Below, piece by piece: positions 47,701-59,148 of a DNA stretch of 64,000 nt; the first letter of the stretch is position 1, and every line of letters begins with the position of its first letter. The translations under genes were made by a program, and so were the position numbers. Source of the stretch: Dipylidium caninum. Taxonomy: Eukaryota > Platyhelminthes > Cestoda > Cyclophyllidea > Dipylidiidae. The DNA lies in assembly GCA_017562135.1 (NCBI GenBank), contig QEYB01001152.1, forward strand, positions 248,001 through 312,000, in the 5' to 3' direction. Under the pieces are notes generated by a model that searched no databases, had not been told where the DNA came from, and saw only the letters and a program-made list of their open reading frames with translations.

Positions 47701-49831
47701 CTCTCAGGAAGGAAGGAAAACATCCAAAGGAGTAATAATTTGATTGCTTATGAAATTCTCACGGGTTCGCAGAAAAATCGCCTTATACTATATTATGTAT
47801 GATAAAAAAAACAGAATTCCTCTCCAGACGAAATATGAGGGTCTGGCATTCCCAGAAAATCTCCAGACTGTGTGAGATCGTAATTCACTGCAACCGCGTT
47901 TCTCGGAGCCTCGAAAGTTTAACGGTGGAAAGGTTACTATCCGTATTTTGCCAAGGTTGCGGGAGAATGTGCTCCATCGCTCCTTAGCCGTCTAAATTGT
48001 TTGAATAGGGCCGTGAAAATATAAGCTTCTCCAAGTGATGTCGAGGGTGAAATAAGCGCCCAAGTTAAGGTAACGTAAGATGACCTGATAATGAGTTCGG
48101 TGAAACAGCTCACCTTACTTAACGCACATGTCTCTAGCTTGAAGAGACAGAAATGCCTACTTAAGAATGTGCAGCTGATCCCTTCCATCGAGATGGCGAT
48201 TGAATGAGTGAGCGATGACACAAGGTTGAAGGCATTTTGTGTGTTTTACACATCGTCCTCCCCCCATATTAACCGTTGCCACTTCCCAACACAGATAGGT
48301 CACATCCACGATGTCAGCGAGATCCCAAAATAGCAAGCCAACGTCGTGTTTACGTGTGCGTGTGCTGATTGGAGGAGGCGGAATGAATGACTCACAGTCT
48401 ACGTCTGGCAAATCTTGGGGCCAAGGCGTAAACACATGATAGAAGCATCAATTTAACTTTTAAAAAAAAAAAAACAGAAATCCAGAGATTCAAATGTCAA
48501 TGGTTGGTGAAGTTCGAGACAAGAGGAGCCTCACCGGCTTGTTTGCAAGCAGCGTGGGCGTCAGCCAGTATCGACGATCCCGGCGAGAGGGAGGTCCCCG
48601 GTCGCCAATTGGTGAGATGGTCGTCCAAATTAACCACCACAGTCGTCGCAGCATACCGCGACTGCAAATAACTGCAACAGGGAGGAGGAATGATCTTTCA
48701 AACGTAAGAAGCTGCCTAGCATCGATACCACTAAGTTTTCCGAGCAAACTCATCAATGCTGCTACTTAGTGGCAAGTGTCTAACCGCATTCCACCGCCTT
48801 AGGATTATCTTATTAATTTCATTCGCCTACAATTATCAAGCCTTGGTAACTAGGACTGAAAAACCAGAAATGTCACTCCTCTTGTGAAAACCAAACTGGC
48901 CCCCCGTGATTAATTGTGAATGATGTTACCGCAAATTAATTTATGGGTTGGTCCACTGGCTTAGATCATACTTTTGTTCACTGCACCTTTTTAACTAAGT
49001 CTATCAAATCTTAAGCGATTGCTTTGGCCGCTGTGCTCTCTTTAAAGCACCTCTGCAAAGGCCTCAAATTCAGAGTGTAAAATTTACCGCAACAATTTGT
49101 GTGGTTCACCACTTGTAAGGTGGAGACTCGTGACCAACCAGCCAGCCACTAATTGATTTAAAAAGAGTTAAGTTGAGTAGAGACTATGCCCTTCTTTCCC
49201 CTCGGCGTTGGTAATCATCACAGATTTCTACTCATCAGTGACCAACTTGATTGCAGTACACGTGTTCCACGCATCACTCTAACCGGCCATAAAACCCCGG
49301 CGGGCTGTGCTCACCAGTCGGGCGAAAGTGTACTCCACCAATGCGGCCTACACTAAGAGGCTAGTTCCTAACTGCACAAGTCTTGACAGAAGAATGATAA
49401 GTCGAAGAAGAGGCTCCAAAATAATGCGACATGCCGAATCCTGCTTAACCTCGACCCGATCACTTGAGTAAGGTGGACACACTGTTCCTGCTGTCTTGAC
49501 AGTATGGGGCGTCACGGCAGTTGAAAAGTTGTCAGTTACCGCATACTCCTAGGGATTTGTACAAAACGATGCCAAGAAAAACTCCATGTCCAAGCAGAAC
49601 CAAGAATTTAAGGAAACAAGAAATGTCCTATCATTACTTAGCAAGTTTGGATTTTCCAGAACCTGGCAGGCCTCGGAGAAGAATTAGCAGACCGGTTGTA
49701 TCTCCTCCCTGTTCCGTAAAAAATTCGCTCATCCTCCGTTCTAATTTAAAGAGGGGGGTGGAAGCAGACAATACGCGATTCCGCATTTGCCAACTCTCCG
49801 ATTTCCTTGTTTTGTTGGTGGAAGGTGACAT
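38793..49831 (-). CDS. N4BP2-like protein: P-loop kinase, CUE-like repeats, Smr domain
   Basis: Exons in transcript order: 49638-49831, 48535-48671, 47387-47475, an unresolved part, 44641 to about 44852, 44202-44254, 43395-44078, 43190-43320, 42651-42730, 41453-41716, 40464-40535, 40109-40382, 38793-39359. Walker A is GLPGSGKS (residues 54-61 from ATG 49831). Exon 2 has VVVNLDDHL, and exon 3 has GIRFIIIDNENL, the strand of the N4BP2 kinase fold. RGLTEEQLQDLLEHFEQF matches the motif that closes that kinase. Downstream come three CUE-like segments (ubiquitin-binding folds), then LREMRLQLEYRLSLYSDL (DUF1771-like) and an Smr domain with YLDLHGLDLRHAM and RLTVITGWG, a nuclease-type fold. The 778 residues from 44852 are phase-consistent. 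The link between 47387 and 44852 was not resolved: a piece near 45160 (VELGEEVGYALSF) may be one exon. Two adjacent genes, with a start at ATG 44852, cannot be excluded. The 40535 acceptor is also a choice; 40564 is possible if another exon intervenes. Confidence 0.82.
40821..40907 (+). other. Splice-flanked open block antisense to an N4BP2-like intron
   Basis: An 87-base block sits between CTTGTTGCAG and GTAAGT, both close to consensus, on the strand opposite the N4BP2-like gene. Read in phase 1 in and out it encodes DQASASPLDAVSSRETVW and then MFENGVPCYKS. No partner exon was identified, and the frame also continues past the donor for about 75 bases. It could be a cryptic exon or part of an antisense transcript. 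Confidence 0.3.
44855..47386. other. Unresolved part of the N4BP2-like gene and CA-rich repeat
   Basis: By homology at least one short minus-strand exon that completes the kinase fold should lie here. The best candidate follows the acceptor CTATCTTAG near 45160 and reads VELGEEVGYALSF in phase 0, as required after exon 3, but I could not place its donor. The right half holds CA-rich simple sequence. Confidence 0.4.
46580..46810. repeat. CA-rich simple-sequence tracts
   Basis: Imperfect (CA)n/(CAAA)n runs occur at about 46585-46634 and 46781-46808, with CG-alternating sequence (GCGCGC) at 46480-46500. They lie in an intron region of the minus-strand N4BP2-like gene. Frames here are His/Thr-rich repeat translations, not genes. 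Confidence 0.85.
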
Positions 49832-50584
49832 TGAAGAAAGCAAAACCTAAATTAAAACCATCGACTTTCAAACTTTGGTTCAAAAACAGTGGTAGTTCCA
49901 TGTTGGACGAATGACATTGAGTTGACACGAATCATCACGGATCTAAATGACTTCGGTTACAATTTGGACCGAAAACTAAGGAAAGATGGGACAAACTAGA
50001 GGACATTGTCGATGCCTCTATTCAACGGCGCACAGCTCTTACGCTAGACAAAGGCATTCTCTTGTGATATGAAAAGAGAGACTAGAACCCATGAGATCGA
50101 GCACCTTAGTGAAATGATTATTTAGGAAACGTACGAGTCAAATAGTTGTAGCTGAGCGACACAGCGACTAAAGTCAATGACTAGAGAGAACGAACGTTCA
50201 AATGGGGTACAATGAAATAACTCAGATTTCCGATATGTCAGACAGATGATCTTGGTAGAAATGACACAAAGAAGGTTTATGTTTTGGATGAAATCAAGAA
50301 AATATGCAAGCCAAAGCCTTCAATACAAAACCCAAAAGAGGTTATGTTACGCAAGCACTTTATTGAACAAACATAAGAGCACTAAATCTGTACGGCGGAA
50401 AGAGAAAGACATCATAGCACAGCCTCCCAGTATAAGATAAATGAAAAGAATAAATTTGGTAGGAAGATGGTGTTAGAAATTTATACAATAATACATTCAA
50501 CACGTAGAAAATTGTAACCATACAAAAAACGTGGAAAAACACATTCCCAGATGGGACCGAAGCAAATGGATTTTGAGCGAGACT
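49832..50584. other. Intergenic stretch between two minus-strand genes
   Basis: A+T-rich DNA between the zinc-finger stop codon and the N4BP2-like start. No supported gene was seen. It probably holds the N4BP2-like promoter and the zinc-finger 3' untranslated region. The N4BP2-like exon 1 may start further upstream, since an AG lies just 5' of its ATG. Confidence 0.5.
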
Positions 50585-53500
50585 CTAATAGCCCAATGAA
50601 TTACAAGGCGGTGGGGTCGCCACCACCGCAGCTTGAAAGACTCCTGGCGCATTCATTGTTCCCTCAAGACGACGAGGTTGGCCCATCGGTTGGTAGTAGG
50701 CGGCACCCGATAAGCGGGCGGTGGCCGATGGTCCAAGTGGAGGTGCATCGTACATTTGCCGTGAGACGGATGAGTAAGTTGAAAGTTCTGATGACCACTG
50801 AGGAACATCTGTCATCTGTATAGTGACGCGGTGCTGGAGATCAATGTGTGAACAGTGCTTCTGTCTGGGGAAAGGTTCTTGATGCTATACAAAACGAAAA
50901 ATATCTCACCTCAGACATGAAGTTAGTTTATTTGATGTTTACCACTAAACCAGTCTGATACAAGTGTTTGTCAGTGCAAAAGAATCACAAAATAAATGAA
51001 CTTTAGGCACTAAAACCGTTGATAGGGAAAATCAAGCAATACTTGTGGTGTGGTACACTTTTGTATAAATTAAGTAACTCAAACTTACAACGGATTGTTG
51101 CGGTACACAGCAAGGTTGTTGAGAATCATCCTGATAGCAAGCACTAACGGATACTGGAGGAGTAAACTGATCGTACGTACTCCCACGGAGCGTGAAAGGA
51201 AAGGAATTTAGGGACTGTCTCTCGTAGGGCAGGTAAGACATTGAAGTCGCTGATTGTGCTGGGGGATGGTGGTAAGGCTGTTGAATTTGAGGCAACGAAT
51301 TGGATTTTTCACTACCTAAAACACGAAGGATAAAAACAACAATTTGACATGGTAAACGCTACATATCGCATAGCGTAAACGGGAGGCTGGGGACTGGCTA
51401 AAAAGGTAAAAGAATTTCTTCAAAACCTTTCTGACTTTGTTTAGTTTTAGAATATGAATGCTACGCCTTTTTATGTTTATAAGCCGCAATTAATCGCGTG
51501 ACAAAAAACCAGTTTGTTAGCAAGTCAAAACAGACAATATTGTTAGACGCTTTAGCGTGAAGTTGAAATATCTGTGGGTGAAGATTTTGTTAAGATTATA
51601 CAAGCTGTTAAGAGTATCAGGGAAGTGTTAACCGAATTAAGAATCACGATTAGATGTAGTTTCACAAGTGAGGAATGAATGAAGCTACATATGGCACATG
51701 TTCCATGTATGAGCATAACAGGGAAGATGCACGAAGATCAATACCAAAGCTGACTTGAATCCACATCGCATCTGTTTGACTCAGTAAGACTATTTCTCAG
51801 ACTAAGCACACGGAACAAAGTATACAATGAGTTAAAAGAGCCATTTTTGATGAAGCATAAAAATACTCACCAAGTCGAGGGCCGTAGGTGTATTGAGCAC
51901 CGTAATTACAAACACCGTTGGATTGAAATGAAGATTCACATTTGTTTAAAGGCGAGCATCGCACACAATTCACTTCAGGTGGAAAATCGCTATAACCTGA
52001 TCCAAACGATGATTGGGGGAGGATATAGGGTGGCTGGACACCTAAAATGTACGTAATGAAACTGATAAAGTAGTGGTTGCAGTCAGGACCACGTGAGAAA
52101 ATAAACCTCCGAGGCCCGATTCATACAAACAACTGGGGCAAAGGGAAACAGAAGGCCCAATTCCACAATACAAGCAGCAAGAAACCGGATGGTGAAACAT
52201 CACTGAACTAGAAATGAATACATGCATTACGATTTCGACAGCCCCATATATAGGCTACTATATATGGGCGCGGTTAGGCATACAAATCACTATTCAGTCT
52301 ATGGCTTCATCCAAACATGGAAAATCCAAAACAGGTGGGACGCCTTAGTAGCAACTACAGATTTATGGCAATTCATAAGCAAATAAAACAAAAGCGTGAC
52401 ACAATAACCAAACAACAAGAAGCTCACCAATTGATAGATCCGTACCCACGGCAATGCTTGAACTAGTATCTTGGTAATGCCATTGATTAGCAACGGGACC
52501 AATGAGTAGCTGCTGTTGCGATAATACATGTGGATAAGAAAGAGGAGAAGGGCAGGGTAAATTGCCGAGAGGAGGCGTTAAAGCAGGTCCAGCCACACAA
52601 CCCCCGTTGGAGAAAGATGGAGCAGAAACAGTAGAGCTAGTTTCATCGGGTGAGAAGTGATCACCATTGACAGCTGTTGAGTTAACTTCGAGGGAATTGT
52701 AGACTGGTGATTTTTTGGACAATGATTCGTAAATCTCTTTAAGGTTGCGAGACATGACTTCCTCAGCATCATCAAAAAATTCATCCGATAAACGCTCTCT
52801 CGTCGCGTTACGCGAAGTACCAGATGGAATGAGGTTGGGGTTCTGCGGTAATGAGGGTGCTTAAAGAAAATGGAGAAAAACGCTAGATCAAAATATCGCC
52901 AACCGCTATTTTTGAACGAAGATTTAAAAAATTTCTTCGCTTACACTTATGGTTGCAGGCAACATGACGTTTTAAATCAGTCCTCTTATTTCCCACAAAT
53001 TTACATTGAGAATATGGACAATTAAAAGTAGATGAGGCTCGATGGCAGTCATTGACATGATTGTCGAGGTACTTTTGTGAACGAAATGCTCTTTCACAAT
53101 CAGGGAAACTGCAACGGTGACCTTTGCTAGGATCGTGGGTTTCAAGATGGTGCGTCAACAACAATTTGGTACGAAAGATCTTAGAACACTTTGAGCAAAC
53201 ATAAGGAGAAGAATTGTTGGACGACTGAGCATCAGTTGAATTGGCTATTTTACCTCCAGCTTGAGGATTAACAAAAGATCCATTAGGACTTTGTTCCGTT
53301 AAAAGGTCTGTTATCTTTGTATAAGCGGAACTCGCAAGAGTGTACAAAGGAAGATCAACACCGCTTTTCGAGACTCCAAATGAAATTGGCGGCCTGGTTG
53401 AGCAAAAGGAGGCGCTGTTAACATTTTCTTGGTTTCCGAAACTTTCAGAGTATATGCTATTGTCCGAGCCGGGAAGCGATGCAGGAATGTCGTAGGGACT

Positions 53501-53800
53501 CGTGTGGGGTTTAAGCTCCAATTGATCCATAGGTCGCGACGCTTTATCACTTATTCGAATGGAACTTAGTAACTTCGCTCTCTTTGGGGATTGTTGAAGA
53601 AAGACGACAGGCTCTTTAGAGGCACATCGTTTTTCCGCCAAGCAACGAGACGGTCCTTCTGGTTTATTGATATCCAAACATAAACCTCGCGCCTGTACCA
53701 TGCAAGATTTTTCCTCGCTGAGGTGTGGGGTCTCATCGCTAAAAACACGGGTTTCAGATGATTCGAGAAGATAGTTTAAATTCAAATCAGATTTATCCAT
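50585..53800 (-). CDS. C2H2 zinc-finger protein, three fingers, 661 aa
   Basis: Exons: 52945-53800, 52428-52859, 51871-52041, 51089-51315, 50585-50884. Phases agree throughout. ATG 53800 gives an acidic Ser-rich N-terminus (MDKSDLNLNYLLESSE). Three consecutive fingers span about residues 199-285: CSKC...HHLETH; HRCSFPDC...HVNDCH, where the histidines are spaced by four; and CPYSQCKFVGNKRTDLKRH. The first intron cuts just after the third finger. The remaining 375 residues or so are Ser/Pro/Gln/Tyr-rich and probably a disordered regulatory region. Introns 2 and 3 both interrupt a glycine codon in phase 1, so exons 2 and 3 can be skipped without a frame change. I could not assign a named family. 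It is most likely a sequence-specific nuclear DNA-binding protein, because of the tandem C2H2 fingers. Confidence 0.87.
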
Positions 53801-54052
53801 AACGAATTCCGACTGATGAAGTTAAATAATCTAAACAAAAAGAGGAAAAGGGACTTATTTAGAAGATCATGCACCAGTAACAAATGAGAGAGCAGGCAAG
53901 CGAGGGCAACCGACCTAGGCACCCCCGGGAAGGCAGTTCGGAATCAAATGACCGCGCTCTATTGGCAATAACTCAAACAAAGTTTCTGTGTTATTCTTCG
54001 AGTATCTCAAGGTCGTTCCAATCATAAAATACAATTATAACACATTTGCACC

Positions 54053-54265
54053 ATGAACTCTCACACACAGCCCCATTTTTCGGTTATTCGGGTAGGTTGG
54101 CCACCAACAGAGCCTCAGTCGACAGAAGACACGAAACCATACCCCCACCCGCAATCTGGAGAATCGCCAGAACAACCCACGACTGACACGCCGCCCGCCG
54201 ACCCCTTGGACTATGGTAAAATGACGGCCAAAACCACCACTAGGAATAAAATTATGGCAATTTAG
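54053..54265 (+). CDS. Small ORF, 70 codons, doubtful
   Basis: An ATG in a moderate context (CACCATGAAC) opens a 70-codon frame rich in Pro, Thr and Glu, ending KIMAI. It sits between the minus-strand zinc-finger and TMEM33 genes, on the opposite strand. There is no recognisable domain. It may be chance or part of an unannotated transcript. Confidence 0.15.
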   Translation: MNSHTQPHFSVIRVGWPPTEPQSTEDTKPYPHPQSGESPEQPTTDTPPADPLDYGKMTAKTTTRNKIMAI

Positions 54266-54652
54266 ACATTTATTGAAATAAGCCAGATGTCGCAATAAAC
54301 CATCATATATGCCAAGGATTCACGAACGAACACCGCTAAAACAATAACAAGCCAACTTCAGAAGCAAGGCGCCGAAATAAAACGAACCAAAACTTACCAC
54401 TTTATTTCTATAATCGACGGTCAATGTCAATTCCTAAAAATGGAAACATACGCGGGTGACCAGTACAAAAAATGAACACCTGGTAAAAAAGTGAAATGTT
54501 TCAAGGTAAAATGAGAAATAATTATCGACACACGACCACGTAGATCTGAACTACCACAACAAGCCTGATAGCAGAAAAATTCCGCAACGGAAAACGAACT
54601 ATAGAGACTTCAGGAGAAAGGATACTATAGCGAAGGTTATATATACATGGTG

Positions 54653-55901
54653 TTATTCCGTGCGAACAGGTATGCTGAGCCTTGAAATGAAATTGATGAC
54701 AGTGTGGATGAGAGATTTGACAAATCGAGGACAATTCGGATGATTGGAAACTTGATAAAAGGCCACCCGAAGTTCTGAGAACAGACGTCTGGAAATAAAA
54801 AATAAACCATTAACAATGCAGAAATGTCGTAGAAGTGAACAATATCTAAGACTGGGTCACCTCAATATGAAGACCCCATAACTGAGAATAATGCAAGCTA
54901 CAAAAGATTTGTTGAATTTACCGACAGTATGGATTTCGACGAGAAGCGTAACGAAGCTTGAGGAATTGATAATAAAAGAGTGGAAGTAGCAAAACACGAC
55001 CTGAGAAGGCAAGTACAATGGTTACAACCATAAGAAGGATTTCATGAATAGCAATAACGCGCAGTAAGGTATCGTTATGGTTTTGCGCCTTCGAAAGGAG
55101 ATTGTGCATTTTTGAGGTCCACAAAGGCGCGGGATTGGCGACACCGACATATACCTGCAGAAATATAACGTAATAAAATATGATGAAATGGGAAGACAAC
55201 ATAAGAGTACCTATTTTATGTGAACTGAGAAAATAACCCCTATGCACAGGCATAACAAAAGAGGATTTAGTTGGGGAATTATTAACTAATTCACGACATC
55301 TAAGTGTACTCACTTACCGTTAGGAGAGTTTGAGTAAATCCGAGGCAGTGAAGAAAAGCGAAGCAAAATATGGGGGCAAGGACAACTACAATTAGAACAA
55401 ATATTTTTCATTGATGTCATAGTACCACAAAAATTGTCGTTAACAAAAGCATCTAAGCATGCACAGAAGCGTCAAAGGCAATCATCGCGTAAATTGTAGC
55501 ATTTACCAGTTACTGGAGGCGTCAGCAAGAAGATTATAGAATAAATGAGGTAATGTAAAGAATCCTCCGATATTACTAATTGCAGAGTCTCTTGGGATAA
55601 GCGCAATTGGTTCCGTTGGTTAGATATACGCTGATGCAGTCGCAAAGCCGAAGTGGCTGCGTTGGCGATAAGGGCACGCTGATACCACTCAAATGTATTT
55701 CCAAATAATGAGCCCAAAAAGCAAAAGAGACAGCTGAATATCGTAACCAGACGGGTGATGTACGTTAGCGTATTCGGCCAATTTGACGCAAGGAAGGCCT
55801 GTAATATGAAGAAATTATGATAGTTTAGTAGAAATCAATAAGTTTCTTGTATAGAGATAAAGACGTGCCTTAAGAGATACATTAGACTCGGGAGCAGGCA
55901 T
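54653..55901 (-). CDS. TMEM33: Transmembrane protein 33 (TMEM33/Kr-h2 family)
   Basis: Exons: 55869 or 55881 to 55901 (first, end uncertain), 55507-55798, 55318-55385, 54922-55154, 54653-54788. Exons 2-5 give 242 residues; with the 7 or 11 N-terminal codons the total is 249 or 253, against 247 in human. Conserved blocks: FEWYQRALIANAATSALRLH, DSLHYLIYSIIF, the block ending FLKLRYASRRNPYC, and a last exon with SELRVAFYQV and INFISRLSIPV. Three or four hydrophobic membrane segments are evident. The family resides in the ER and nuclear envelope, where it interacts with reticulons and influences ER tubule structure and the unfolded-protein response. Exon 1 (MPAPESN...) may use a GTATCT donor or a GCACGT donor; both keep phase 0. 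The gene lies head to head with RAB4, with 921 bases between the start codons. Confidence 0.95.
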
Positions 55902-56822
55902 GACAGTCCTCAACCCTTTCAGTATAAACTTTCCGCGCCTATTCGGATCAATTGAAATTATCACTTAGGTGAACGCTATATATAGCGAGATATAAGGAAC
56001 TTCGTCCTAAATAGTTAATGAAAGGCCAAATATATTTCTTGTTCTACAAATAAGGCATGTAGCATCCGAGTTCGTTAGGACCAGCTATTCCGACAAATAT
56101 CGGATAAATACCTCTCATCAATAGGATATTGGATTGTATCGCAAGCACTCGCTGTAAAATGTGCGGGTTCTTTGGCACTCAGCTCTTAAATAAAGGAAAA
56201 CCAGATTGGAAACCGTATTTGTCAGCTGATTGTAATCGGGGTGAGGTTTAAAAACGGGTAGAGCAACTGGTGTTTAATGTGGCGTACGCTCCTGACAAAA
56301 TCACGTATCAATAAGGGTTTTTATCTACACACCGCAGGAAAAATACAGTGTAGCAAATTCTACACATTGGTTTATAATACTTCCTGCACCACGGCCTGGC
56401 AAACTCTGTAAAACCATATCTAATTAAGTGCGCCTAGGATTGAAGCTTTTAATGAGTGTGATTATATATAAACGATTCATTATGCGAAATGTTCCTATCG
56501 AACAGTTACTAAACTTTTTCAATTTTAGGAATAGCGGGCAGTAATGACCGGGTTCTATAGGTACTTGAATCCGGATTTTACTACTAATTCAGAGTTTTTG
56601 TACCCACGTGCATGTATTTCCACTCTGTCTTTAATCGCATTTTTGCTAACTGCCAACCTGTTTGCCATTAAGGTCAAGGCTTTTGGTCTGGTGGTTTGTT
56701 GATTGTGATGCACTTAATGTCATTTTACTAACGTATTTTCATGCGTCTATTTTGTCCTCCGAGAAGCACCCGTGCTAGTTGTTTCTCATTGAATCTCTTT
56801 GCAGGCGCTGTCAGCATATATA
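55902..56822. promoter_or_regulatory. Head-to-head intergenic region of TMEM33 and RAB4
   Basis: A 921-base A+T-rich interval between divergent start codons. It must contain both 5' flanks. No motif could be assigned by eye, and a shared bidirectional promoter is only a possibility. Confidence 0.4.
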
Positions 56823-58258
56823 ATGGAATCAGGCCGATTTGATTACCTCTTGAAGTTCCTAATTATCGGAAATGCTGGAACTGGGAAAACCTGCATACTG
56901 AGGCGTTACACGGAAAGAAAATTCTTTCCTAACACACAGCACACCATTGGTGCCGAATTCGGCAGCAGAATTATCAACATTGACGGCACTTATGCAAAAA
57001 TTCAGATATGGGATACTGCTGGTGAGCTCATGTACTTATCACCTGTATGCTTTAATTTTCCACTGGTAACTTTTTATGCTTTTGAATTTGCTTGATGGGT
57101 GGTTTTGTTGTATGCAATGTGCCATCTAGGTCAGGAGCGTTTTCGTTCTATGGCCCGCTCTTATTACCACGACGCGGTGGGCGCGCTTCTAGTTTACGAT
57201 GTCACAAACCGTGCCTCCTTTAGCGCTGTCGAACAGTGGCTCGGTGACGCACGCCAGCTTGCCACTCCTGGCGTTGTTGTAATCCTTGTTGGCAATAAGA
57301 AGGATCTCCAAGTTGGTCTTTCTTTTTTAAACTGTCCTATCTGATACTCAGAAATGAGTTGGACATTCAGCTTTTTCGAGCCACTAAGAGACATGTATTC
57401 TTTAAATATGTCGCAATTTTCTGCTGTTTTGGGGCTCTGCATTTAGCTCCAAGGGCTTTCTATTGTCGTCCTACCAGCACTGAAAAGTTAGGAGTAATAG
57501 GACGTATAAGTTAGTACGGTTCTAATACTACATGAGTGTTATTGCTTTTGACCTCTCCGAGACACTTTTGCGTTATAATAATGTTAAACGTCACCACTTT
57601 ATAATTCGAGAACCACTTCCAACCTCTATATGCCATGGTCAGCAATTTCGTTGTTTGTTATCACTCCCACAGGTTGTCACCGAAATCGAACTTCACTCTC
57701 TTGTGACAATTAATTTACATTTAATCAATCCAGTGTGCAAGACTTGACATTTTTCTTTACCTTACGATCCAAGCTGGAAACCACTTAATGTGAACTCTAC
57801 CACATTTAGGTTAATGGTTGTAAGATGTTGAAGGGCCGTATGTCTTCCCTACAAAACTCTTTTCATAGTCATGTAGTCAACCCTCTTACGTGAAACTGTT
57901 TGTGGACCTTTAGTTTTTCCCTAAAAATTAATCGTCACAGCAACTGACTGCGGATGAATCATTTATTATTTAGGATACGAGTGGTCAGGTGACACATTGG
58001 GAGGCGAATGCATTTGCGCAAGAGAATGGGCTGCAGTTCATCGAAACCTCAGCGCTGACTGGTGAGAACATAGACGACGCCTTCACGTCATGTGTACGCA
58101 CTTTGCTGAATAAAGTGAAGTTGGGCGAGCTGGACGCTGACCGCTTAATGGGTAGAAGTAGTAGGCAACACCTACAAACTGTCAACCTCTCTGCCGTCCC
58201 ATCAGACTCGTCGCAATCTCACAGTGGCGCTGGTCGACCTAGCGCCTGTTCGTGTTAG
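56823..58258 (+). CDS. RAB4: Rab4 small GTPase
   Basis: Exons: 56823-57021, 57130-57311, 57974-58258, giving 221 residues. The start [13 protein letters not shown] agrees with the Rab4 N-terminus; an upstream in-frame ATG at 56799 is possible but would add eight unusual residues. All GTPase motifs are intact: GNAGTGKT (16-23), HTIGAEF in switch I, WDTAGQE formed across intron 1, GNKKD and ETSAL. The effector sequence [13 protein letters not shown] and [20 protein letters not shown] are Rab4-like. The C-terminus CSC is a double-geranylgeranylation signal. Rab4 controls fast recycling from early endosomes to the plasma membrane. Intron 2 has a weak donor, CAA|GTTGGT. The final 50 residues or so (Ser/Gln/His-rich) are the usual hypervariable tail. 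Confidence 0.97.
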
Positions 58259-59148
58259 CAAGCATTCACGAACGTCTCATACTCCGCTACTGATCAACAT
58301 TCCCTCCCATTTCAGGTTCACGGTGAGTTTTATACCAGCATAGTATGCCCACTATCAACGGAATCCGATGTCTCGAGGGACTTACTGAGGTATTATTTGG
58401 ACCAACTTTTAACTGCGGCCTACGAAATGACGAGAATATCAACAAGTTCTAAGCAGTTGCACTTATTGCCCTATCCCCCTTAGCGCTCATTGGGTACATA
58501 CTTACCCACCGTCAAATTATCAACTATTCAACTTCCGATTACTAGTTTTGATTTTTCTGACTATTTTTGTCATCTTGATTTCTTCGTAAGTGGGGTGGAT
58601 GTTATGGCAATATATTTAATAAGAGCATTATTTCCACGATTGACATCAATCCCAAAAATTAACTGCGGTTCGAATTTTTGTACATTTACCGATTTTGGTC
58701 GATGTTCTTGCTCTATTATTTTTTGTTGTATTTTTAGATGAACAAGCTTTTGCGCCAAGTCTTGTTTGTGTCGGTGTTGTTCTTCTCATTTAGGAAACCC
58801 CGGCATTTTGTTTTTTATCCACTTCATTCCAGAGAAGCCCTACAACCTCTACATGGTTCTGTCATTCCCACATTCTTTTTTGAGTTCAGACTACGAAATA
58901 TTGTTGCTACCGGCTCCTTTTTTGTAATATAGTGCTGTGAATTATCCATTCTATCACACATAAAAGTAGCCATGTAAAGTGTCGAGTTCTACGGCAATAA
59001 TATTCCCGAAAGTGGACATTTGGTTTACAATGGCAAGAGTCTAGTATAATTACACATTGCAGTAATTCCTCTCAAAAAGGAAAAAGGGAGAGGTAATAGT
59101 AGGGAATATAGAAGAAAAAGGTGTTCTTTAGGAAGTTCCATCCTTGGG
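58259..59148. other. Convergent intergenic stretch of RAB4 and RAD1
   Basis: It lies between the RAB4 and RAD1 stop codons, in tail-to-tail order. A splice-acceptor-flanked block at 58794-58930 encodes (G)NPGILFFIHF in one frame but has no supported partner exon. Otherwise it looks like untranslated or spacer DNA. Confidence 0.5.

Noticed and set aside
48462..48474. A13 run as a possible retrotransposon tail
   Set aside because: No target-site duplication or element body was seen next to it; it lies within an intron of the N4BP2-like gene.
58794..58930. Block reading (G)NPGILFFIHF, recalling the GNPG motif of LDAH-type hydrolases
   Set aside because: Only a four-residue motif is shared, no further LDAH conservation follows, and no partner exon exists.
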